Below, piece after piece: positions 26,127 through 38,880 of a stretch of DNA of 64,000 bases. How positions within the stretch are numbered: the stretch's first letter is position 1; each line of letters begins with the position of its first letter. The DNA comes from Bugulina stolonifera (Eukaryota > Bryozoa > Gymnolaemata > Cheilostomatida > Bugulidae), in assembly GCA_935421135.1 (NCBI GenBank), contig OW285187.1, positions 13,913,929 to 13,977,928 on the forward strand, in the 5' to 3' direction. The notes below the pieces were generated by a model. That model did no database searches. It saw nothing but the letters and a program-made list of their open reading frames with translations, and was not told where the DNA came from. Made by a program: the position numbers and the translations under genes.

Positions 26127-26708
26127 CGCTGCATAAATAACTACAAGTTTTTGAGAAACATTTCAGTTATTCAACTCGGTTTGTTATCATAAACTAGTCA
26201 GCTTATTGGTGCGATAAGGAAGATGTGAGCATTTACTGCAGAGCTTCACTGGAACCGATTTGCACACTTTGTATACACGTGATGATTGCGCATCGTTTCC
26301 GAGCCCCACATTGTCATTGGACTAATTGACTTTTAGCTGAAAGCTTTTGTATCAGTTGCTGCATTTATAGGCCGTATAGTTATGAGTTTTTGGTTAAAGT
26401 GTGCCATTCTTATTCATTCATAAGTATGGATAGTAAAAAGTTTGTGAGTGTATTCATTCATTAAAAGAAAGGTTCCCTAGTTCATGTTAGAGGCGTGGTT
26501 ATAGAACATGGCCTTTAATATTACCTAAGGATTCGGTGAAATTACGATTCTGGTAACGTCATATACGTTCACAGGATGTTGAAGTCACATGACATTGGGG
26601 TCTTTATTTTGGTTTTTAACTTGCCCAGTTAGCTCTACAGCAGTATTGGTCGCAATTGTTGCACACCAAATACGTTTATTAATTCTGATTGCCACAGCAT
26701 TAAAAATC
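26127..26708. promoter_or_regulatory. Head-to-head intergenic promoter region
   Basis: About 580 bp separates the start codon of the SORL1-like gene (26126, minus) from the proposed start of V-ATPase H (26709, plus). It must hold both 5' UTRs and both promoters. No convincing TATA box is seen near either start. An in-frame ATG at 26589 lies upstream of the chosen V-ATPase start and would shorten the gap to about 460 bp. Confidence 0.6.
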
Positions 26709-29700
26709 ATGCCAGTGAGCGGCACATCTAATCTAGTTGAAAGTGATGTCATTAGCAGGACAGGTAATGAATGGTATCTGCATTTTCTTACAAAGCAATA
26801 GGCACAGATGAGATAGATTCAGATGAGATTGAGATTGATAAAAATTAAAATGTTTATGTTAATATATATTATTTAAATATTAATTTTTAGATATAATATT
26901 AGATTAATTAAATTTAGTAATTGAATAGCATGTACTTAGGTAACGAATAGCAGGTTATTTTTTAATTCATAGATATTAACATGATTGATTTACTTTTATA
27001 ATATTTTTATATGTATAATTTTATTCATTTAATTAAATTTCAGGGGGTTTGACCATTTTCTATATATTGTATAATGTATTTTTAGCAAGGAATTTATCTT
27101 TGAGCAGTCAGAGACTTGTTTCAAATCCATGAAAATACCAGTCCCTGACTGGGGTTTGAACCCAGCTAAGCAACCTTATAAAAGGAAGCTTCACGGATGA
27201 GCAGTAGACATGCTCTGAGCGAACTGCACACGAGGGCACCCCTTTTATTATGGCCACCTTGGATTTGAAACAAGTCTCTGACTGCTCAAAGATAAATTCC
27301 TTGCTAAAAATACATTATACAATTAATTAAATTTATATTAATTTATTGTTTAAATAATAATCTAATATTAATATCAATCACAATTGCCAAGCTGAAACTT
27401 TGGAAAATTGGGTAGATTAGAGCACAGATTTGGCATTTGGATAGAGTTTGTGAGTGCCCCATTTGGATGAAGTACCAAAACCTGGGTTAAAAATTAAAAT
27501 TGGTAGCCACTTATGGAGTGGGGAATCATGCTATTAAGTAGACTCATTAAATCATAAATTATTATTGATTCGCATCGTGTATTATAATTGTTTGCAATGG
27601 TTATTATATAGCCTAGTTGGCCTATTACAATTAAGGTACGAATTTCATGTTGTTTATTATTATATAGGATATGCATAATTATTATAAGCCTAACATAATA
27701 ATTATGAGATGTTTATTTGACTTTGAATTCGATACAACTACTTTTATTGTGAAAATAAAGCAAATTATTTGTTAACATAATCTATAAATAGGCCAACTAT
27801 TAATAGTGTTTGTTTATAATATGATGTTTCATGGTCTCTGAAAAGGGAGAGTATTCCAGAAAAACAATTTATTGGTGTTGCCTTTGGAAATAGAAGAGTA
27901 AATCTTCACTTGTGCAAGTAATTCAAAGTCGAGTACTGTATTATTACATAGTAATTATAAGTTGAATAAGTTTATAAACTCTAATAGGTGTCCATAAACT
28001 AATGGTGTTGTGTTGAACTGAATTGTAGCGGGCGCAACCTAGCAACATAAACCAGGTTACAAATACCAAAACAACACCAACCAGGCAAACGCTCTCTACT
28101 GTACTTAAGCCAAGCCTTCATGCGGAATGTATAACCTGCATCACATTACGAGAGTAGCCATAGCCTAGTAGTCATGAACTTTGGGCTTTCATCTGGGATA
28201 TTAGGGTTCAATTTTTGTGAAAGATCATTGGTAGTGTTAGGAAGAGCATCCAACCTTAAGATGCCCCTAAACTATATAGTCACTTTGCCATGCTGAGAAC
28301 TGCATGGTGAAGTTCCCTTCCCTACCCCAAATTAGAGTAAAATGCTGATCTCTTCATATCTTAGCTCTCTTACCTGAGATTAGTGATGAGTAAGTATAGC
28401 CTACATCGTGATGTGCTCTATGTATTAGGCCCTACACATATTGTCCCCTTATTACTGCTGTACCCCATGAATTCCTTATAATCATCTTATGCTTGTGCAG
28501 CTCTGATGGGTGGAGGTGTAACTAGCCCTCTTCAAGTTAAAGCTACAGAAGTTCGCAGCAATAAAGTTAACTGGCAATCATATAAACAGTAAGTATTAGT
28601 AATACTATCTCTAATTCACTATTTATTTTTGCTATATCATTGACTATGTGCAGTGATACTGCAGCATTTTGTTTCATGTGAAGTTATTTGACCTTCACCT
28701 CTGTGAATATAGGGGCCAGATGATCACATTAGAAGACTATGGAGTCATCACTAGATTGGACCTGGCTTCTACAGATGCTGAATCTAGAGCAGTCTACCTA
28801 AAGAATAATTCTAACTTGGTTTGTTTTACATATTGATCAGACTCCTTTGTAGTTCCATGTCTAAAAAAATCCGTTAAAATTATTAATTGTTTTAGCTAAA
28901 CAGCTGATGAATTAGTTGAAATTTGAAAATCATTCACTGATACAATTCTGTATAAATTTTTTAACCCAAATTTGCAAAACATTCAAAAAATTCTCATGAC
29001 AATGGAGTTGCTTCCTCTTGTATATTTGTATCACAAGTAGGAGGAAACAAATCCATGTGATAATGATTGGTTGCTGCTTCTATTATGTTTAAAATGCTGC
29101 ATGGTTTGTTTAAATAGGCTGCCAAGACGTTCTACAAGTTGATTCAGCACATTGCTAAGGATCAGACTCTACAGTACCTTCTGGTTATGATAGATGATTT
29201 GATCATTGAAGACCACAGCAGGGTGGAGATGTTCAAGAACTACGCTATGTCAGTTAAAGAGTCTCCCTGGACTGGATTCTTCAACCTGTTAACCAGAAAT
29301 GATGGATTCATCGTTAATCAGGTTACTATTTACTAATATCTCTGTATTCACTACTCAATACAATAGGGTATACGTGGTCAAGTACAACACACACCTGGCC
29401 TATAATACTTGGTCAATGATGTTCTTAGTGCTGTGCTATACAACAACTCCTTTCAGTGAAGCTCTCCTATGAACAATTTTGGGCCATATATAAGCACCTA
29501 TGTTGGTTATCTTAATTCTTACAGTCCAGTGCAATTATAACCAAGATGGCTTGTTGGGGAAGAGATGGTATGGATGAAGGGAACCAGCATATTTATGTCA
29601 CATGGCTGAGAGACCAGCTTCGTATTCAGGTAAGTATTTTGTGTATAACATCATATGGACGCACTGAAATTGTGAGTAAGTATGCATTCTTGTATTCTAT

Positions 29701-32641
29701 TGGTTATTCACTTGAGTTGTTTACAAGATTTTAAACTGTGACATTTATATGACTGTGCTAATATATATTATGGATGTTTTCCTTGTGACATAAGGAAACT
29801 GGTATACTATTAGAAGGGCACCAGTTACTTCATGGTAACGCATGTTTATTATATACTTGGATAGAATAATGAATACACACAGAGTGTCTGTAGATGTCTT
29901 CAGATTCTACTCAGAATAGACGGATATAGGAAAGTGTTCTTTGAGATAGATGGAGTCAGTGCGTGAGTATTACTATACAACATATGCTTTATAATACATG
30001 ATGACGGGAAGAAGCCACTGTATAGGCTCGAGTGAATTACGGCCAAAATAAGTTGTTATTCAGTGTGTAAATGGGAGTTGTCCTCTTCTTATACAGTGCC
30101 ATTGCTTCTGCTTACATTCAACTGTTACCTGGGTTCTGTTCTGATCATCCTAAATTCATAGCCCAAGTTTTGTAATGTAATTTATTGATAGATAATCTTA
30201 CATGTACGTGTATGTGGACAGCATATTCCCCTTTTAATTAAAGGCTGAGAACCTAAGCTAATGTGCATGTATATAACACACTTGATTGTACTTCTAAGTA
30301 CAAATAGGAAAACACACCTTGCAAGTTTCATAGAAATAGTTGATAGGTTTGTAATGTGTGTTGTAGAATAGTGAATGTGTTGTCAAGTAGAGTTGGTTTC
30401 CAACTACAGTATCAGCTGACATTCTGTCTCTGGTGTCTCACATTCAATGAAGACATTTCTTCCAGACTCGAAAAGTAAGTGTTGACTCTTAGTGCTTAAC
30501 AACCATGTAATACACAATATACACCTCACAGGCAGAAAGAGTTGAAGAGTTTAAACTTTCGCAGTAATCTGAGACGTCTTCTACACTGTATTTCATATTA
30601 ATATTGCTTATTTTGGAGTTATCTTCTTTTGCTCAACAATTAGTCATTGGGCAGATAACTCTGAAGTTTGCTTCAACAGCTCGTTATAATATTTGAAGTC
30701 ATATTCACACAAAAGACATGTAGTTGCAATTAAGTTCATGACACTGAAGTGCACGAATAATTTCTAATTAAAGCACGTGGTGTACCCCATGTAATATATG
30801 ATGCAAATGAACTATTGCTTGTATAATGCAGGTATAACGTAATTCCCATCTTGGCAGACATTCTTAGTGAGGCAGTCAAGGAGAAGGTGTTGAGGATTAT
30901 TCTGGCAACTTTCAGGGTGAGAATAATACTATGTATCTACATGTACGTGCATGTGTATGTAAGGAACCCATACTGATAATGGTTAGAAGTCACATGGCAC
31001 ATAATATTATTATACCACATAACACAATGTTACACCACACAATATTGTTTGATAGAATCTGTTAGAGAAACCAGAGGAAATACAGGTCAGGCAGCAGAAT
31101 GCCGTTTCCATGGTGCAATGTAAACTACTCAAACAGCTTGAGATCTTAAATGATAAGAAGTTTGAGGATGAGGACGTTGTGGATGACATCAAGTTCATGT
31201 CCGAGTTCCTGGAGACTAGTGTTCAGGACCTCAGGTTAGTATCATCCTAGTCATGTTTGTTATGGTACTCAGTTTACAAAAGAGTGAATCTCGTCATTTG
31301 GTATTGCCGTTTCTATGCATGATCTGACAACTCCCATCTGTACTCTATTCAGCAGATGATATTATTCAATTAAAAGACTATTGGCTGTGTCAGTGGCTTA
31401 CAGTTTATGTATATAGATGGGTACTTTAATATAGTGAGTGCTACATGTACATGTATGTGTTACAGCTCGTTTGATGAGTATGTGACCGAGGTCAAGTCAG
31501 GTAGATTGGAATGGTCACCTGTGCACAAAGAGATTCGCTTCTGGAGGGAAAATGCACCTCGATTGAATGAAGGAAATTATGAATTGTTAAGGTAGGAAAT
31601 TTTACAGTTTGTTACATTTTGAAAATTAATTATTCAATTCAACAGAAAAAATATTAGATTTGGTTTCCGATTTGCAATGTAGTACATGTGTATCATAAGC
31701 TGAAACTGCCCGGCTACATGACTTATACAGTATATCTAATAATACATTACCCACACATTACTTGCACACTATGTGCTATTTACATGTTAGTTGTACAGTA
31801 CTTATACACTGCTCATGCCTCTCTTACAGAACCTTAGTTCATCTTTTGAACTCCAACCATGATCCCCTGATACTATCTGTGGCAGCTCATGATATAGGAG
31901 AGTATGTCAGGCATTACCCAAGAGGAAAACAGTAAGTACACCTACCTACAGTAATATACTGTATAGCTTATATATTATATACAGTAAGTACATCTACCTA
32001 AACTACTTTGTATTGTATAGTACGTGTAGTAAGTACATCTACCTGATCTATCTATCTATCTGCTATCATGATGTACACTCCATTCTGTGTGATAGATACC
32101 AATGTGTGTTTGACTGCTACATATTACACTGGCCCTATATCTTTATGTAATACATGTAATATGTATGACATCAGTTGTGTTTACTACAGCGTACTGGAAC
32201 AAATAGGTGGTAAAGAGGCAGTGATGAAACATCTTGCACATGAAGATCCTAATGTCAGATATGAGGCACTTCTCTCAGTCCAGAAACTTATGGTACACAA
32301 TTGGTAAGATTCTCCTTGTTATTATACAAATACACTATACCCATGTGACATGTGTATACGTACTGAATACTATTCCTGCATTCCTTCTATTATTCCTTGG
32401 AGTAGTCTTCTCTCTATTCGTCAATTCATATTATAACGATACATTGTAGGTCATAGAATGTATGTGTGATTACACAGCTCCAAATGGTGTTAGGTTACAT
32501 ATAGAGTATGCGGCAATGACATAATATCTTACTAAAGTGTATAATATAACAATGTTACACTTCTAGTTGTTATTTTCAAAATGCATTTACACTTGTAGGG
32601 AATATCTAGGAAGAGCTATACAAGAGCCGAAAACAGCTTAA
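26709..32641 (+). CDS. ATP6V1H: V-type proton ATPase subunit H, 13 exons, 464 aa
   Basis: Regulatory subunit of the V1 sector; it couples V1 to V0 and is needed for ATP-driven proton pumping into endosomes and lysosomes. Exons: 26709-26763, 28501-28588, 28713-28818, 29118-29321, 29525-29629, 29883-29962, 30367-30474, 30832-30916, 31056-31234, 31466-31591, 31830-31931, 32190-32303, 32599-32641. All phases agree and sum to 465 codons with the TAA stop. Conserved blocks include NKVNWQSY and GQMI near the N-terminus, then [60 protein letters not shown], and [13 protein letters not shown] at the end. The human protein is 483 aa. The first exon is the least certain, since an in-frame ATG at 26589 would add 40 hydrophobic residues unknown in the family. 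The 1.7-kb first intron holds a fold-back element and a SINE. Confidence 0.93.
27067..27322. repeat. Fold-back element with perfect 63-bp inverted arms
   Basis: The arm 27067-27129 (TTGTATAATGTATTTTTAGC to TTTCAAATCCA) is the exact reverse complement of 27260-27322. The 130-bp loop includes CCCTGACTGGGGTTTGAACC. It lies in the first intron of V-ATPase H. No clear target duplication is seen. Confidence 0.9.
28150..28383 (+). repeat. tRNA-derived SINE, plus orientation
   Basis: The head has AGCCTAGTAGTCATGAACTT and a B-box-like TTAGGGTTCAATTT. The body has GGTAGTGTTAGGAAGAGCAT and CTTTGCCATGCTG, and the tail TTACCTGAGATTAG. It matches 40922-41138 in inverted orientation along its whole length. 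The body motif TTAGGAAGRGCATCC recurs in SINEs of several invertebrates as far as I recall. Confidence 0.8.
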
Positions 32642-32918
32642 GGTGGTTCACAGTGCAAGCATTAGTTAAGTTATCAAGCAAGTCAGAGTTGGTGTTCCTC
32701 AATATAAAGTATCATGTTATGCAAAAGCATGTGCAGCCAGCTATAGAATACCTATATACATGTATATGCAGCAAACATGTACGGCGGATATTGTTGACTA
32801 TTAGATGCAGGTGTAGATCTTGGTAGTTTTTAATTAAATAATATTAATATATTGGTGCGTGTTTTATATTACGAGTATAATCTATATAATTTTATTAATG
32901 TACATTTCCATTGGTAAG

Positions 32919-32924
32919 AATAAA
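32919..32924 (+). terminator. Poly(A) signal of V-ATPase H
   Basis: AATAAA lies 278 bases after the TAA stop of the V-ATPase H gene in an AT-rich 3' UTR and is the first such hexamer downstream. Confidence 0.6.
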
Positions 32925-33425
32925 GATATTTTTGGGTCCTCAAGAGTTACGGCCTAATAATGTAATAACACAAATTGTCTTCTCTTGACTGTGAAAAGCA
33001 AGGAGTAGACAACCACTTTAATGTTATAAAGTGTACTATTCAGACAAACAAGTAGCAAAACACAACATGCACAATATAAGTAGAGATAAATTTTGCTCAC
33101 AAATATTAAATATACAGCTTTAATATTGCTTGCCATCAGATGGAGATAGAAGTTAATGAGCAAACTATACATGTAGAGCAATAAAAGAAGTGCTTGAGAA
33201 ATAAATTTGGTACAATCACTCATCCTTGTAATAATGCTGTGAGCAGCAACATACACGCATGTGGTGTTGTCATTATTGTTACTTGATGAACATTAACCCT
33301 CACGTGACCTATTGGTACACTGGGAGTTGTCACCCCAAGCAACTCTACATAGAGTTGTTACCCCCTGCAGCTCTGCTTGGAGTTGTTATCCCATGCAAGT
33401 GCAGTGAGACAGTCAATAAGTCCAT
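32925..33425. other. Convergent spacer between V-ATPase H and P450 copy 1
   Basis: About 500 bp between two genes that converge tail to tail. No coding similarity was seen. At 33335-33400 a short stretch repeats variants of GGAGTTGTTAxCCC three times. The minus-strand P450 3' UTR and poly(A) site should lie here. Confidence 0.5.
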
Positions 33426-36400
33426 TCAGTTCCTACTCTTCAGAATATACTGGTAAGGTCTTGGTGAGTGAGTAAATACATCAATACCTTGTTCAGCCGA
33501 TTTTGTATCTCCAACACCTTCTACTTCAAAATGCTGAACTAAACTTACCAAGAACATAAAAAGTTCGGTACGAGCCAAACCCTCCCCTAAACATACTCTT
33601 CTACCAATGCTAAATGGTAACATTTGTTTACCGGAAGACTTGATAAGAACTCTGTCATCGTTTAAGAATCTCTCTGGTTTAAAGGAGTAGGAGTCAGGGA
33701 ACAGTTCTTCATCATGGAAAGTACTGTATAGGTTTCCTATTACGATAGTGTCTAAAACAAATGAACGTTCGATATAATGTATGTCGCTTTCTTTTCATCT
33801 TCATGTTCTGAATAATTCTCACTACATGTATATGAAATGTGCATATTAATATTACACATGTAGCCTACAACAAATGTATACATTATTGTTATGCAAAAGC
33901 ACAATTAATAAAATTAGAAATTTTTATAGATTTTCTACAGTACATGTTTGTATGTAGTAGCCTATCTGGGTGTTGTAATACTAGTGCTCAATAGACAAAG
34001 GGTTTGATTAATTCAATTTATTTGGAGTAACATATGAATGGAATTTATGCAGTTATAATCTAATGAATGCTGAAATGACTACTTTACCTTTAGGTATAAG
34101 ATGTCCCTGTATAGCTGTGTCAGCTGTACACCTATGCAATAGTGTGTCACCAACCATTCCACTACATCTCAATGTCTCAATTATGAACGCCTGAGTAAAG
34201 GGCATCGATTCTCTGTCCTTATAGCTTACTGCTCTGCTGCCTGTAGATTATGATGAATAAGTCATTTTTACTGAATATTGGGTAGAAAAACAACATGCTG
34301 GAACAAGCATAACAGTATGAATAGTGTAGCAGGACCCAGCAAGCTTGTTTAGAGAGGTCTACTTTCCTGATGCAGTTGTGCATGTAGTTAATATTGCAGA
34401 GCAGCTAACTTTTGCTGATTAATAATTAACACTTTATTGCATAACCCGACACCGTGAAGTCTACTTGTTCTCTGTTGCTTCAAAAAATGGTTTTGTATGT
34501 ATGGTGGGTGAAATGCTACTGACTGGATTTTAGTGAATCTAACCAGAGCAAAAACAGTTAACAAAGTTCATTCATATATTATCCCACTGTCACCGGCCTC
34601 ATATATTATCCCACTGTCACCGGCCATCAAAAGCCACACCATCAGTAGGCCACACACCCCCCCCCCCAAAAAAAGCAGACCTGACCCAGAATTTGTGGTT
34701 GCGGTGTGCTATATCTAGTCTAGTATTCAGAGATGTTCAAAGGCACGATTAAACATGATAATAAGCTGGTGTAACAGCTAGGGTGTGTGATGACATGCTA
34801 AACAGTGATTATGTATTCATATTTATGCAACAGATAACACCATGATGAATGGGTTACATGTACATCTTAACATGGCATAAGGAGTAATACACAGTTCACT
34901 ACAAATAGACTGCAGTACATACAAAGCTGATGGGTTTATATCCATTCTTACCGATAGTGTTTCTAATCTCTTCCACAATAAGTTCCTGATAATTAGGGTT
35001 ATTGATGAGATATAGTAGAGCCCATGTTAAAGTTGTACTACTTGTATCATGTCCAGCTATGTACAACTGCCTAATGGTAGCCACCAAGTCATCTAGAGAT
35101 GATAATATACAGTCTGAATGTATCATTACTATTGTCACATCAGACTAGACAGTAGAGAAGTATGATAAAATATGGTATACAATTTCTGCATAAAACACCA
35201 TTTCAATTGGCCAAATAAATAACAATTTACATGTTGTATATTAAGTCACAACGTTGCTGCCCATCTATTTCAGTCTTTAACGTGATGTTATGAGCGTCTA
35301 CCTTCATTCTTAAAGATGGGGCTCCCTGTTTTGATTCCTTCAGCTAGAAAAGCATCGATATAGTCTCTGGGTTCATTGACATCTACAGTTTTCTTGTGCT
35401 GTTCTATTTCAGATCGAAAGAATGCTGTGGATTGTTCAAAATATTTTGTGAAGAGTACCACTTGTAAAGGATCCCATGGCAGATACTAAATAAATAAATG
35501 ATAGCCCTACATTAGTATAACTGTCATAAACTTCTATTTGGACATGGATTTGCAACACATATGCACATCATATTAACACAAACTAAAAAGCACTATCAAT
35601 TCAACCCATATGTAACATTTACTTACACTATAAAAAGGAATAATAGAAGCCTTTGCTGTAGCAGCTAAGCGACGTTCAAAGTTCTGAAGACTCTCTAAGT
35701 TGAAATCATCGTATTCTAGTCTGTGTCCAAAGACAATCTGGTTGAGTATGTTGGACACTGCAGCACTGGCTACTTGTTTGAGCACTTTACTAGTCTGAGG
35801 ACCTTTGAGGGAAGACAATCTCTCCACTAAATATTCTACAAAAGCGCAGAGTAATTCATTTTCATAACCTCTTAGAGCAATCTGTCAACCAAATTGATTA
35901 ATATACATGTATGAATAATGTATTTCAGTGCAGGCATTCAGTAACAAAATACATAATATTTTAACTTTGAGCCAAAATATAAATTCTTTACTGCCTCTTA
36001 CCTGTTTCCACATTTATCTTGTCCTCTACCCCAACTTTACCCATTCCATGGTCACGTAAAACTGTTAGAGCTTGTCTTCGTAATTCTTTCCAGTTTTCTC
36101 CAAAAATTAAACCTGTTGCATGTAATACTGTTATTCGTAATGTAATGAAAAGTTTTCCAATGTAAGTAAAGGCTTTGTTTACAAGGTAAAGTTGCCCTCT
36201 CTCTAATGAAGCTGAGAGAAGACAACTTTATATTCTAATCAGAAAAGGATGATGACTTCATCAAAATTTACCACAATCGTCACTGCACGCAGCTCAATGA
36301 TTACCAGTTTAGGTTAGTTGGCCTAGAATAGGTTCACACTGAAATGTGAATTGGTGTGCACGGTACAACACTGGAATAGCGCAGCACCAAATTTCTATTG

Positions 36401-37585
36401 ACCAAAAAGTGTATAGATAAAACATCAATCCGCATAACTTGGGGTCTTCAGGATCTAAATTTCAGAGACAGACCAACTTGCTCAAAGGTTTTCCCTACAC
36501 ACATCCATCACAGAATCGCGAACATTCTGACCTGGGCCGAAAGCAAAATTCTCATTTTCGTGAGAAAAACCCAGCTGTACTGATGGGGCTAGGCTATCTT
36601 TAGATTTTTATTTTCGGTCCAGGTCGATCCAAAAGGTCGCTAACTAAGCCAGTAATAAAATGCTGTAAGTTTATAAAATTATCTGCCTGAGCATTTAGAT
36701 ACTAGTTATATGTATTTGTAAATTTTAATATTGAAGCTGAACATACCTTTTGCTTGCGAAGTGGATGGTACAGGGTTAGTTCTCTCTGAGAAATGGTTTG
36801 CGTTAGTGGCAAAAGCTTCTCGTATTGCTTCATACCCATATAAGTCCACAGTCCATCTCCCAAGTGATACATAAGATACCACATTTCCAAAACTCCTCCA
36901 TTTGGCTAAAGATTTTAGTTGCATGTATATACACCAATGTACACAAATGTAGCCCACCATTGAATTGTAATTTACACGTAGCCTACACAATTTCTATTAG
37001 GGCATAAACAAGTATTTAATATTCTTCTACATGTATGAATAAGAGTGAATAGTCGAGCATCTAACCTTGCTTGAATTACTACAACCGTACATACTATATA
37101 TATGTAGATAGTGTACATGTATACACATGTATACGTGCACGTATATAATACTTACTTGTGTATTTTACATGTATAATAAATATATAATATGGTAATTACT
37201 ACTGATAGAAACTCAAAGTCACAGTATGACATGTAGATGTGCATAAGTACGTTGGCTATTAGGGGTTTGGTGTCTAAACACGCCTTCTAGTTTGATCAAG
37301 ATTTAAGTGCACTGAGCTCAGTTTGCACAACTTGAAACCGGCCATTCTACCTTAGGTGTGATGAGCAGGTGATATGATTCATTGCAACTTACTAAATCTA
37401 CTTTTGCTCCTATTATCGGAGAATTGGAAATAGTCATTTCCAACAATTGGGAGAGGAATTGGTCCGGGTGGATATCTGTACTTCTCCAATATCCTTGGCC
37501 AGAGTAGTAGAACACAGGCTATTAAACCTAGAGTTACTGTCACTGCATTCACTTCAACATATCCCAACAGTTCATCTAGAATCAT
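33426..37585 (-). CDS. Cytochrome P450 (clan-2-like), copy 1, complete, 491 aa
   Basis: Haem-thiolate monooxygenase with an N-terminal ER membrane anchor. Exons on the minus strand: 37393-37585, 36747-36905, 36002-36112, 35627-35835, 35302-35485, 34952-35092, 34088-34240, 33426-33751 (1476 nt with TGA stop, all phases consistent). The N-terminus has a hydrophobic anchor (VTVTLGLIACVLLLW), then the proline hinge YPPGPIPLPIVGN. The I-helix oxygen-activation motif is AGHDTSS, the K-helix ExxR is ETLR, PERF is present, and the haem loop reads FSIGRRVCLGEG with the cysteine ligand. The SRxP hinge, helix order and length fit microsomal CYP2-type enzymes; the substrate cannot be told. It is the first of three tandem copies sharing exon sizes and phases. 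Confidence 0.93.
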
Positions 37586-38449
37586 GTCTCTAGACTGTTT
37601 TGTGCTACAAAAATATACATGTACTTGAACATATCAACCTATAACAATAAACATAAGGTTACCAAACAAGTCTGTGCAACCATTGTAAACCATTCAATTG
37701 AAGTACAGTAGGTTAAGAAAAATTCTCTACCGAGAGATGAATAATAATATCCAATCTCAGTTTATATGTTTTTCTATCTAAATACATAACATGTTAGTTA
37801 CTGCATATCAATGCAAAGTGAGAGCTGAGAAGTTGGTCTAAGGAAGCAACTCATGTAACTCAACAAGCTAAACTACAATCAGAAAAACTGCCTTGTGTTT
37901 TCCAACAAACAGTTTTATATGTTCAAGTGTAGTAACTGTTAACATACCCTTATGTAGTCTGTTCTGTGTTTGTAGGTGAAAGGTTAGTTGAGATTGTGGA
38001 GGTGCCCAATTTATAGTAGGCTATCATGATTGTTGTGTGTAACCAGTCATATGATTGGTTACATTCACTGGACTATCAAATGTTTAAACCAGAGCCATTG
38101 AGAGACTCCTGGTTCTGGTCAAGTCTATAATAGCTACATACATAGAGGAGGTTGACCAACTTTCTAATATGGCAACGCAATGAGTTTCACAATAAGTTCT
38201 GTATACTGACCAGATTTCAAAGAACCATAGCTACATGTAAATAAGAATATAAGAATGCAGAAGCTGATTGGTGATGTAGCCTGCATGGGTAGGTAAGGTC
38301 TAACAAAACAGTTCATTTGTGTAGACTCATCCATGCTAGTCTGTGTCTGTCAGGAGGAAATGTGTGTTTGTTCCCATACCATAGTTATACATGTATATTA
38401 TTATTATTGTATGTTGATTTTTCTCAGCTCTTCAGATGGTTGGATGCTA

Positions 38450-38880
38450 GCATCCAGTCAGGTTCCTCAGATATCCAGCACTCTCCTTAAAATCCTCGAA
38501 GATCCCAACAGGGCAGAAAATTGTGCTTTATTTTCTTTCTTCCCATGTCTAGCTTCGACAATTCCTCTTCTAACTTTGCTACCGCTCCCGGAGCTCCAAC
38601 CACAACGGGAACAACGTTCACAGAAGTCTTCCATAATTTCCTGATCTCTCTTGCAAGGTCGTGATACTTTTCTCGCTTTTCTTTTTCTTTCTCTCCAACT
38701 CTGCCATTACCAGGCGCTGCAATATTTATCACTCACACATGAGCCATCTCTTTATCAAGCACCACCATGTCTGACTTTCTTACTTCTATCACAGGATCTG
38801 TCTGTGTTGTAAAATTCCAGAGAGCTTCGGCTTTGCTGTTTTCTGCCATTTGCTCCGCTACATGATCCTACCAATTCTTA
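38450..38880 (-). pseudogene. Remnant of retroelement C-terminal endonuclease-like domain
   Basis: Minus-strand translation gives LWNFTTQTDPVIEVRKSDMV, VVLDKEMAHV, a stop, INIAAPGNGRVGEKEKEKRE, KYHDLAREIRKLW, VVPVVVGAPGAVAKLEEELS and, in another frame, LRRVLDI. This block order is the one I know from the C-terminal region of many invertebrate non-LTR retroelement polyproteins, where RPDIVV and IDIAVPGD match a restriction-like endonuclease core. Here the usual RPD reads KSD, IDIA reads INIA, and at least one stop and one frameshift interrupt it. No reverse transcriptase was found beside it, so it is a dead 3' fragment. Confidence 0.7.

Noticed and set aside
38333..38644. 103-codon plus-strand ORF
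   Set aside because: It is the antisense shadow of the retroelement endonuclease remnant.
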